Below are positions 1-5,352 of a stretch of DNA of 5,947 nucleotides, piece after piece; position 1 is the stretch's first letter, and each line of letters opens with the position of its first letter. Source of the stretch: Anaerolineales bacterium (lineage in GTDB: Bacteria; Chloroflexota; Anaerolineae; Anaerolineales; UBA6663); the NCBI GenBank assembly GCA_017999235.1, contig JAGOBN010000280.1, positions 1 through 5,947 of the forward strand. The letters are read 5' to 3'. Below the pieces are notes generated by a model. It was given only the letters and a program-made list of their open reading frames with translations. It searched no databases and was not told where the DNA came from. Both the position numbers and the translations under genes were made by a program.

Positions 1-37
1 CGGCCGCGGCGTCCGGAAAACTAAGCATCGCGCGCAT
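1..37 (-). CDS. possible 5' end of a divergent gene cut by the window edge
   Basis: Reading leftward on the minus strand, an ATG at 37 opens a frame (MRAMLSFPDAAA) that stays open to the window edge. A second in-frame ATG lies at 28. The position, divergent from the ribokinase gene with about 119 bases between the starts, is what a divergent gene would show. However, only about 12 codons are visible, no clear Shine-Dalgarno precedes either ATG, and random open frames of this length are common in GC-rich DNA. No family can be assigned. Recorded only as a possibility. Confidence 0.18.
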   Translation of the reverse strand, partial: MRAMLSFPDAAA

Positions 38-108
38 GGTAACAGAGCCGCGCGGCCGGGGCCATTAAGGTTCCCTCAGATTGCGGCCGGCCGGGCGCGC
101 GGCGCGGG

Positions 109-114
109 TATACT
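109..114 (+). promoter_or_regulatory. candidate -10 element for the ribokinase gene
   Basis: TATACT matches the sigma-70-type -10 consensus at five of six positions. It sits in a local AT-richer dip 43 bases upstream of the ribokinase ATG. No good -35 lies at normal spacing: TTGCGG at 81-86 is 22 bases away, which is too far. The call therefore rests on the -10 word and its position alone. Confidence 0.3.
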
Positions 115-156
115 TCGGTCCGGCCAATATTGTCCCGCTAGCGTGGAGGAGCGTCC

Positions 157-1065
157 ATGTCGGAAAGCCCGCGTCGGATTGTGGTCGTCGGCAGCTTGAA
201 TATGGATTTGGTGGTGCGCGCGCCGCATCATCCCCAGCCGGGGGAGACGATCCTGGGCGATGAGTTCCGCACCTTTCCGGGCGGCAAGGGCGCCAACCAG
301 GCGGTGGCGGCGGCGCGGCTGGGCGCGCGGGTGTCTCTGGTGGGCCGGGTGGGGCAAGATGATTTTGGGACGGCGCTGCTGGAGACATTGGCGCGGGACG
401 GCGTGGACGCCGCCGCCGTGCGGCGCGACGCGGCGGCCACCGGCGTGGCATTGATCACCGTGGACGCCGCCGGCCAGAACACCATCGTCGTCGCGGCCGG
501 CGCCAACGGGCAGGTCTCGCCGGCGGATGTGGACGCGGCCGCACCGCTGTTCACCAATGCGGCCGTCGTGCTGCTGCAGCTGGAAATCCCGCTGGCCACG
601 GTGCGCCACACCCTGACCGTGGCGCGCCAGCACGCGGTGCCGGTGGTGCTCAACCCCGCGCCCGCCCAGCCCCTGCCGGCGGAGCTGCTCGCCGGCGTGG
701 AAGTCTTGATCCCCAACCAGACCGAGCTGGCGCAGCTGACGGGCGAGGCCGAGATCGAGGCCGGGGCGCGGCGTTTGCTGGCGGCCGGCGTGCGTAACAT
801 TGTGGTCACGCTGGGCGCGGACGGGGTGCTGGGTTTGACGGCCGCCGGCGAACGCTTCCATCACCCCGCCCAGGCCGTAAAAGTGGTGGACACCACCGCC
901 GCCGGCGACGCTTTTGTGGGCGCCTTCGCCACGGCTTTGGCCGAGGGCCGGCCGCTGCCGGAGGCCGCGGCCTGGGGCAATGCGGCCGGCGCGTTGGCCG
1001 TTACGCGCGCCGGCGCTCAGCCGTCCCTGCCCAGCCGGGCCGAGTTCCTGGCTTTTCTCCGCTAG
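157..1065 (+). CDS. rbsK: ribokinase (PfkB-family sugar kinase)
   Basis: A complete 302-residue cytosolic kinase, the usual length for ribokinase, predicted to convert ribose plus ATP to ribose-5-phosphate. Family landmarks appear in order. GSLNMDLVV (12-20) carries the sugar-contacting Asn and Asp. GGKGANQAV (42-50) is PfkB signature 1. LEIP (142-145) and PNQTE (186-190) match substrate/nucleotide-site segments of E. coli RbsK. TLGADG (218-223) is in the nucleotide site. DTTAAGDAFVGAFA (245-258) is signature 2, with the anion-hole glycine G250 and catalytic base D251. VTRAGAQPS (282-290) closely matches the potassium-binding loop of true ribokinases, which favours ribokinase over fructokinase or adenosine kinase. 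The ATG at 157 is preceded by GGAGGA (145-150) six bases upstream. The gene appears to stand alone: no ribose transporter, RbsD or LacI-type regulator is visible. A related pentose or nucleoside kinase activity cannot be excluded. Confidence 0.92.
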   Translation: MSESPRRIVVVGSLNMDLVVRAPHHPQPGETILGDEFRTFPGGKGANQAVAAARLGARVSLVGRVGQDDFGTALLETLARDGVDAAAVRRDAAATGVALITVDAAGQNTIVVAAGANGQVSPADVDAAAPLFTNAAVVLLQLEIPLATVRHTLTVARQHAVPVVLNPAPAQPLPAELLAGVEVLIPNQTELAQLTGEAEIEAGARRLLAAGVRNIVVTLGADGVLGLTAAGERFHHPAQAVKVVDTTAAGDAFVGAFATALAEGRPLPEAAAWGNAAGALAVTRAGAQPSLPSRAEFLAFLR

Positions 1066-1118
1066 CGCCCGGCCGCGCGGCGCCCCCCATCACCGCACCA
1101 CCGCTTCAGCCAGTTGGC

Positions 1119-1143
1119 CCAGCGCCGGCTGGATCAGTTTTCG
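1119..1143 (+). terminator. weak candidate intrinsic terminator after ribokinase
   Basis: CCAGC (1119-1123) pairs with GCTGG (1128-1132) around a four-base GCCG loop and is followed by ATCAGTTTTCG. The stem is only five base pairs and the T-run only four, so this is weak. It lies about 55 bases past the ribokinase stop, a reasonable place. The rest of the 217-base gap to the next gene holds an AT-richer stretch at about 1170-1260 and no gene I can support. Confidence 0.3.
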
Positions 1144-1186
1144 TTAAGCCGCGGCCATCCCCGGCTCTCATTCAGTGCTAAGACGG

Positions 1187-1192
1187 TATAAG
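1187..1192 (+). promoter_or_regulatory. candidate -10 element for the small-protein/apbE unit
   Basis: TATAAG resembles a -10 box and lies in the most AT-rich part of the gap between ribokinase and the small membrane protein, 96 bases before its ATG. No recognisable -35 is found at 16-18 bases. Other weak -10-like words occur at 1215-1220 (TAGTAT) and 1253-1258 (TACGAT). A promoter in this region is likely, but its exact position cannot be fixed by eye. Confidence 0.25.
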
Positions 1193-1282
1193 CCGAATCT
1201 AAATCCGCCCCGTCTAGTATTCCCGCTAACTTAGCCCGGCGTTGCCGCCGGGTACGATATTCAGCCAGGAGCGCATAACCTC

Positions 1283-1615
1283 ATGGAAGAGTCTTCTCCC
1301 CATCCGAAACGCCGGCTGACCGGCTTCGCCGCAGTCGTCACGTCCGTGGCCGCCGTTGTGGGCGGCTGGGGGCTGGTCAGTTGGATCAATACGAACCAGG
1401 CGGCGCAAGCCAGTATGGATACCGGGACAGCGGCGGCCGAGTCTGCCGCCCTCCCCGCCACGCAGCCGACCTTCCGCGAGCGCCAGCCGCGGCGGCCGGG
1501 CGCCGAAGACGCGGCCGGCAGCTTGTTCGGCGGGCCGCCGGCGCAGCTCGACTCCGCTCAAAGCCAGGCGCCGAGCGCGCCGCTCACCCAGCCCCGCACG
1601 CGCTCATCCCAGTAA
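1283..1615 (+). CDS. small single-pass membrane protein of unknown function, paired with apbE
   Basis: A 110-residue protein that I do not recognise as a named family. Residues 1-11 are polar and end in a basic cluster (KRR, 9-11). Residues 12-35 are a hydrophobic Ala/Val/Gly-rich segment, predicted as one membrane span. Residues 36-110 are a low-complexity tail rich in Ala, Pro, Gln, Ser and Arg, with no cysteines and no obvious fold. The positive-inside rule predicts the N-terminus in the cytoplasm and the tail outside. AGGAG at 1267-1271 supports the ATG at 1283, though the 11-base spacing is slightly long. The stop lies 5 bases before the apbE start, so the two are almost certainly cotranscribed. 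A role in anchoring or presenting a partner of the FMN transferase is a guess from context. No FMN-binding domain or convincing flavinylation motif is seen; the D-T-G-T at 46-49 lacks the usual GAT ending. Confidence 0.7.
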   Translation: MEESSPHPKRRLTGFAAVVTSVAAVVGGWGLVSWINTNQAAQASMDTGTAAAESAALPATQPTFRERQPRRPGAEDAAGSLFGGPPAQLDSAQSQAPSAPLTQPRTRSSQ

Positions 1616-1620
1616 CGGCC

Positions 1621-2568
1621 ATGTGGTCCCTGGGCTTCCGCGCGATGGGGTGCGAGATGCAGGCGCTGGTGGACGCTGAGACCGAGGCCGCCAACGCCGC
1701 GCTGGCGCGCGTCCCCCTGTGGTTTGCCGAATGGGAGCGCGTGTTGAGCCGCTTCCAAGCGGACAGCGAGTTGATGCGCCTTAACCGGCAGGCCGGCCGC
1801 GAACCAGTGGCGGTCAGCCCGGTACTGTGGGATGTGCTGCAGGCGGCGCTGGCCGCGTATGACGAGAGCCAGGGTCTGGTGACGCCCACCCTGCTGCGGG
1901 CGCTGGAAGCCGCCGGCTACGACCGTTCCTTCGCGGACCTGGCGCTGGATGCGACGCCCCTGGGGCCGGTCCCGGCTCACGTCTTGGAGATCCCCGACCT
2001 GACCGAGAGCGTGGTTCTGGACCCGGCCGCGCGCACGGTCCGCCTGCGCCACGGCGCGCAGCTGGATTTCGGCGGCGTGGCCAAGGGCTGGGCGGCCGAA
2101 CAGGCCGTGCGGCGGTTGAGCGCGCACGGGCCGGCCCTGGTGGAAGCCGGCGGCGATATCGCCGTCAGCGGCCCGCGCCAGACCGGCGCCGGCTGGCCGG
2201 TGGCGGTGGCTGATCCGCAGCTGCCCAACCTGAACCTGACCCAGCTCACCCTGACGGGCGGCGGCGTGGCCACCTCCGGGCGGGATTTTCGACGCTGGCA
2301 GCAGGCCGGCCAGTGGCAGCACCATCTGCTTGACCCGCGCACCGGCCGGCCGGCGATCACCGATGTGTTGAGCGCCACCGTGGTGGCGCCGACCTTGCGC
2401 GCGGCCGAAGCGGCCGCCAAGGCGGCCTTGATCCAGGGCGGCGCTGCCGGCCTGGCCTGGATTGAAGCGCGTCCGCCGCTGGCGGCGCTGTTGGTGCTGG
2501 AGGACGGCCGGGTGCTGCACAGCTCACGGTTAGGCCCGCATCTGGCGCAGCCGGCCTTCAGTCTCTGA
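1621..2568 (+). CDS. apbE: ApbE-family FAD:protein FMN transferase
   Basis: A 315-residue protein of the ApbE family, which uses FAD to attach FMN covalently to Thr or Ser of target proteins, usually parts of membrane redox systems. Visible blocks: the N-terminal MGCEM (9-13, the usual MGT-type opening), LSRFQADSELMRLN (42-55), DFGGVAKGWAAEQ (149-161, flavin-binding Gly-rich loop with the conserved Lys), EAGGDI (175-180), GGGVATSGRDFRRW (213-226) and HLLDPRTGRP (235-244). The C-terminal block usually holding an Asp and a Thr metal ligand reads with E263 and K267, a variation also found in part of the family as far as I recall. There is no signal peptide or lipobox, so the enzyme is predicted cytosolic, unlike the exported lipoprotein forms. 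The ATG at 1621 is chosen because it follows the small-protein stop by 5 bases and fits the family N-terminus. No Shine-Dalgarno is evident, suggesting translational coupling. A TTG-led extension to 1381 only overlaps the upstream gene out of frame. Confidence 0.88.
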   Translation: MWSLGFRAMGCEMQALVDAETEAANAALARVPLWFAEWERVLSRFQADSELMRLNRQAGREPVAVSPVLWDVLQAALAAYDESQGLVTPTLLRALEAAGYDRSFADLALDATPLGPVPAHVLEIPDLTESVVLDPAARTVRLRHGAQLDFGGVAKGWAAEQAVRRLSAHGPALVEAGGDIAVSGPRQTGAGWPVAVADPQLPNLNLTQLTLTGGGVATSGRDFRRWQQAGQWQHHLLDPRTGRPAITDVLSATVVAPTLRAAEAAAKAALIQGGAAGLAWIEARPPLAALLVLEDGRVLHSSRLGPHLAQPAFSL

Positions 2569-2628
2569 CATTGATTCAACAGCGGATCCTGACCGGCGCT
2601 CATCCATCCCGCTGAGACGGTGGCGCTC

Positions 2629-2656
2629 AGCCGCGCCGCGGCTCTCTTTAATTTCT
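2629..2656 (+). terminator. candidate intrinsic terminator after apbE
   Basis: AGCCGC (2629-2634) pairs with GCGGCT (2638-2643) around a three-base loop and is followed by the T-rich stretch CTCTTTAATTTCT. It lies about 60 bases after the apbE stop. A second hairpin, GCTGAG (2611-2616) with CTCAGC (2626-2631), shares bases 2629-2631, so the two are mutually exclusive. The U-tract is interrupted, so efficiency is uncertain. The 218-base gap between apbE and the YceI gene otherwise holds no supportable gene. Confidence 0.4.
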
Positions 2657-2772
2657 GGCCGGGCTGTTGTTTGATCGGTTTTGGCCGGTGAGGAGGCGGG
2701 GCCGGTGCGCTTATCGAGGACTCATGTTAATGACGCACAATCTCAAGCTCAACGGGTGACGTTATTTTTTTC

Positions 2773-2778
2773 AGGAGA
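2773..2778 (+). promoter_or_regulatory. strong Shine-Dalgarno of the YceI lipoprotein gene, preceded by a T7 run
   Basis: AGGAGA lies eight bases before the ATG at 2787 and is directly preceded by an uninterrupted run of seven T (2765-2771), rare in this GC-rich window. A second ATG follows immediately at 2790; the first has the better spacing, and using the other would change the protein by one residue. The U-rich leader could keep the site unstructured. No hairpin precedes the T-run, so it is not read as a terminator. Confidence 0.65.
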
Positions 2779-2786
2779 AGCTCAGG

Positions 2787-3548
2787 ATGATGCGACGTGT
2801 GTTTGGAACCGCCCGGTGGACCATATTGGGGGTGGGCCTGCTGCTGGCCGCGGCGTGCGGCAGTACGCCGGCGCCCACCGCCTCCGCGCCCACCCTGTCC
2901 GCGCCCACGGCCCAGCCGGCCGCCACGGCCACTTCCGCGCCCGCCGCCGCCACGCCGACGGCTGAACCAGCCGCCATCGCTACCGCTGCCGACCCCGTCC
3001 CGAGCGCCGGGCCGGTCACGTTCCAGATCGTGCCGGAGGACTCCCAGGCCGCCTTCACGCTCGATGAAGAACTGCGCGGCCAGCCCAAGACCGTGATCGG
3101 GGCCACCAACCAGGTGTCCGGCGCGCTCACGCTCAATCCGCAGGACCTCAGCCAGACCCAGGTGGGGGCCATCCAGATCGCGGCCGGCAGCCTGGCCACG
3201 GACAGCGGTTTGCGCGACCGCGCCATCCAAAATTTCATTCTCAACACCGGGCAATACCCAACCATCACGTTTCAGCCGCAGACCGTGACGGGGCTGAGCG
3301 GGGCCGGCCAGCCGGGGCAGACGCTGACGTTTCAGATTGCGGGCGATCTCACCATCCGCAACGTCACCCAGCCGGTGACGTTTGAGGTCACCGCCACAGG
3401 CGATTCCGCCACGCAGCTTTCAGGGACGGCCACGGCCACCATCCAGCGCGCGGATTACAACTTGTTGATCCCCAGCGTGCCGTCGGTGGCGAATGTGAGT
3501 GAAGCGGTGACGCTGACACTGACGTTTGTGGCGCGGGCCGGCAACTAA
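2787..3548 (+). CDS. YceI-domain lipoprotein
   Basis: A 253-residue exported lipoprotein. Residues 1-24 form a lipoprotein signal: basic MMRR, a hydrophobic core (about 11-20), then AAAC with the predicted lipidated Cys at 24. The -3 residue is Ala rather than the usual Leu, allowed but less common. Residues 25-75 are a Pro/Thr/Ala/Ser-rich flexible linker, and the YceI fold follows at about 77-250. Hallmarks are the opening strand FQIVPEDSQAAFTL (79-92), IGATNQVSGALTL (104-116), LATDSGLRDRAIQNFILNT (136-154) leading into YPTITF (157-162), GDLTIRNVTQPVTFEV (186-201) and the closing basic/aromatic strand RADYNLLIPSV (221-231). YceI domains are lipocalin-like barrels that bind long isoprenoid or amphiphilic ligands, including quinones. 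The ligand here is unknown. Predicted to sit on the outer face of the cytoplasmic membrane. It lies downstream of apbE on the same strand but with a 218-base gap and a possible terminator, so it may have its own promoter. Confidence 0.88.
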   Translation: MMRRVFGTARWTILGVGLLLAAACGSTPAPTASAPTLSAPTAQPAATATSAPAAATPTAEPAAIATAADPVPSAGPVTFQIVPEDSQAAFTLDEELRGQPKTVIGATNQVSGALTLNPQDLSQTQVGAIQIAAGSLATDSGLRDRAIQNFILNTGQYPTITFQPQTVTGLSGAGQPGQTLTFQIAGDLTIRNVTQPVTFEVTATGDSATQLSGTATATIQRADYNLLIPSVPSVANVSEAVTLTLTFVARAGN

Positions 3549-3576
3549 GCCCGCGCTGACGCCCGGTTAATCAAAT

Positions 3577-3610
3577 AAGCGCGCCCCGGCATGGGGCGCG
3601 CTTGTTTTGT
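3577..3610. terminator. strong intrinsic terminator between convergent genes
   Basis: A perfect 11-base-pair stem (AAGCGCGCCCC at 3577-3587 with GGGGCGCGCTT at 3593-3603) closes a five-base GGCAT loop and is followed by GTTTTGT. This terminates the plus-strand YceI transcript 28 bases past its stop. On the minus strand the same hairpin is followed by ATTTGATTAA, so it probably also ends the adenine deaminase transcript, whose stop lies 20 bases before it. The T-tracts are imperfect on both sides, but the stem is the strongest in the window. Confidence 0.85.
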
Positions 3611-3623
3611 CGGCCCGGCGGTC

Positions 3624-5333
3624 TCAGTCCGCGAACAGCGGCGTCAGTTGGAAGGCGTCCACATCCACCAGGCCGTGATCCGTGATCTTCAGGGCAGGGA
3701 TGACGGGCAGGGCCAGGAAGCTCATGGCCATGAAGGGATCGCGCAGCGGCGAGCCCAGTTGATGCGCGGCGGCCAGCACGCTGTCGAGTTGGGCGCGCAC
3801 CGGTTCGATGGGCTGGTCGCTCATCAGGCCCGCGATCGGCAGCGGCAGCCGCGCCAGCACCTGGGTCCCCTCCGCCACCGCCAGGCCGCCCTGGGTGGCC
3901 GCCGCCGCCTGCGCGGCTGTGAGCATGCTGACGTCGTCGGCGCCGGCCACCACCAGATTGTGGTGATCGTGCGCCACGGTGCTGGCCACGGCCCCGCGTT
4001 TCAGCCCCAGCCCGCGCACAAACCCCAGCCCCACGCGGCCCGAGGCCTGATGCCGCTCGATGACGGCGATTTTCAGCAGATCGCGCGCCGGATCGGCCAC
4101 GGCCTGGCCGGCCTCCCGCCGCGCATCCTCGATCAGGTGCTCGGTGACAATCTGGTCCGGGATCAGGCCGATGACGCGCACGCGCCGGCCGGCGGCCGGG
4201 ATCACCAGGCTCACGCGGCTCCAATCGATATTGACGGTGCCGCGCACGGTGCGCGGGCGGGCGGGCCGTTCGTCCGGCCGCATCCGGCCGTGCTCGGCCA
4301 CCAGCCGGCCGCCGCGATACACCTGTTCTGGCCGCAGATTGTGCAGGTCGGAGAAGATCACCAGGTCCGCGCGCCGGCCCGGCGCCACCGCGCCGCGATC
4401 CGGCAGGCGGAAATATTCGGCCGCGTTGAGCGTGCCGAGGCGGATGGCCGTCACCGGGTCGAGGCCGGCGGCGATGGCGGTGCGGATCATGAAGTCGATC
4501 GAGCCTTCCTCCAGCAGATCGGACGGCTGGCGGTCGTCGGTGCAAAAGCAGATCCGGCGCTCGTTGGCGGGCGTCACCAGCGGCAGCAAGGCCCGCAGGT
4601 TGTGGGCGTTGGTGGCCTCGCGGATGAGCACGGTCAGGCCCAGGCGCAGTTTCTCGCGGGCCTCGTCCACGGTCACGCACTCATGGTCGGACATGATGCC
4701 GGCGGCCACATAGGCGTTGAGGGCGGCGCCGCTTAAGCGCGGGCCGTGGCCGTCGATGACGCGGCCGGCGAAGGCGCGCAGTTTGGCCAGCACGCGCGGG
4801 TCGCCGGCCGTCACGCCCGGATAGTTCATCACCTCCGCCAGGCCCAGCACCCAGGGCTCACGCAGCAGCGGGGCCAGATCATAGAACTCCAGCTGCGCGC
4901 CGGCGGTTTCCAGATGGGTGGCCGGCACGCACGACGGCGCGTTAACGTACATGCTCAGCGCGCCGTGCTTGGCGTCATCCAGCATGAAGCGGATGCCCTC
5001 CAGCCCCAGGACGTTGGCGATCTCGTGCGGGTCGGTGACCACGCTGGTCACCCCGTGGGGCAGGACGGCGCGCGCGAACTCGCGCGGCGGCACCAGCGCG
5101 CTCTCAATGTGGACGTGCGCGTCGATGAAGCCGGGGCAGACATAGCGGCCGCCCAGGTCCACCGTCTCGCGCCCGGTGTAGCCGGCGCCCAGGCCCGCGA
5201 TGCGCGTGCCGGCCAGGGCGATGTCGGTGAGATAGATCTCGCCGGTCAGGACGTTGATCAGCCGGGCGTTGGCGAGCACGCGGTCGGCCGGCGCGCGGCC
5301 GTGGGCGATTTTGACAAATGAGGCTAAATCCAT
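3624..5333 (-). CDS. ade: adenine deaminase
   Basis: A complete 569-residue amidohydrolase of the bacterial Ade family, close to its usual length of about 570-600. It hydrolyses adenine to hypoxanthine plus ammonia in cytosolic purine salvage. Sequence marks: CPGFIDAHVHIESALV (66-81) holds the HxH metal pair (H73, H75) and E77. TDPHEIANVLG (100-110), GLAEVMNYPGV (164-174, with E167), DGHGPRLSG (194-202, H196), SDHE (215-218, H217) and CTDDRQP (264-270, acidic metal/catalytic residues) follow. The C-terminal domain typical of Ade carries HDHHN (455-459) and GADD (464-467). These motifs identify adenine deaminase rather than the unrelated adenosine deaminase type. The ATG at 5333 has GGGAG (minus strand, 5343-5339) five bases upstream. 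The frame stays open further upstream to 5573, but that part overlaps the preceding gene and has no family similarity. It starts 19 bases after the UroD/MtaA-like gene on the same strand, implying one transcript. Confidence 0.93.
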   Translation of the reverse strand: MDLASFVKIAHGRAPADRVLANARLINVLTGEIYLTDIALAGTRIAGLGAGYTGRETVDLGGRYVCPGFIDAHVHIESALVPPREFARAVLPHGVTSVVTDPHEIANVLGLEGIRFMLDDAKHGALSMYVNAPSCVPATHLETAGAQLEFYDLAPLLREPWVLGLAEVMNYPGVTAGDPRVLAKLRAFAGRVIDGHGPRLSGAALNAYVAAGIMSDHECVTVDEAREKLRLGLTVLIREATNAHNLRALLPLVTPANERRICFCTDDRQPSDLLEEGSIDFMIRTAIAAGLDPVTAIRLGTLNAAEYFRLPDRGAVAPGRRADLVIFSDLHNLRPEQVYRGGRLVAEHGRMRPDERPARPRTVRGTVNIDWSRVSLVIPAAGRRVRVIGLIPDQIVTEHLIEDARREAGQAVADPARDLLKIAVIERHQASGRVGLGFVRGLGLKRGAVASTVAHDHHNLVVAGADDVSMLTAAQAAAATQGGLAVAEGTQVLARLPLPIAGLMSDQPIEPVRAQLDSVLAAAHQLGSPLRDPFMAMSFLALPVIPALKITDHGLVDVDAFQLTPLFAD

Positions 5334-5352
5334 AGCGGCTCCCGGTGGGCGT

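Noticed and set aside
76..864. Minus-strand open frame (262 codons) antisense to ribokinase
   Set aside because: Shadow of the ribokinase gene, with Arg/His/Gln-rich translation and no domain signals.
1383..1445. D-T-G-T in the small membrane protein as an ApbE flavinylation site
   Set aside because: It lacks the Gly-Ala-Thr ending and any surrounding FMN-binding domain, so the resemblance is too short to support a claim.
1381..1620. TTG-initiated 80-codon N-terminal extension of ApbE
   Set aside because: It overlaps the small membrane protein out of frame, its translation is Arg/Ala low complexity, and the family N-terminus begins at the ATG at 1621.
1558..2520. Long minus-strand open frame (320 codons) antisense to apbE
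   Set aside because: Low-complexity Arg/Gly/Gln/His composition, no recognisable motif and no plausible start context; the plus strand encodes a clear ApbE.
2761..2771. T-rich run as an intrinsic terminator upstream of the YceI gene
   Set aside because: No stem-loop directly precedes it and it abuts the Shine-Dalgarno; it is better seen as an unstructured leader.
3591..4736. Long plus-strand open frame (381 codons) antisense to adenine deaminase
   Set aside because: Its translation is rich in His, Arg, Gln and Ala with no family motif, the pattern of a frame opposite a GC-rich gene. The minus-strand frame carries the full set of Ade motifs.
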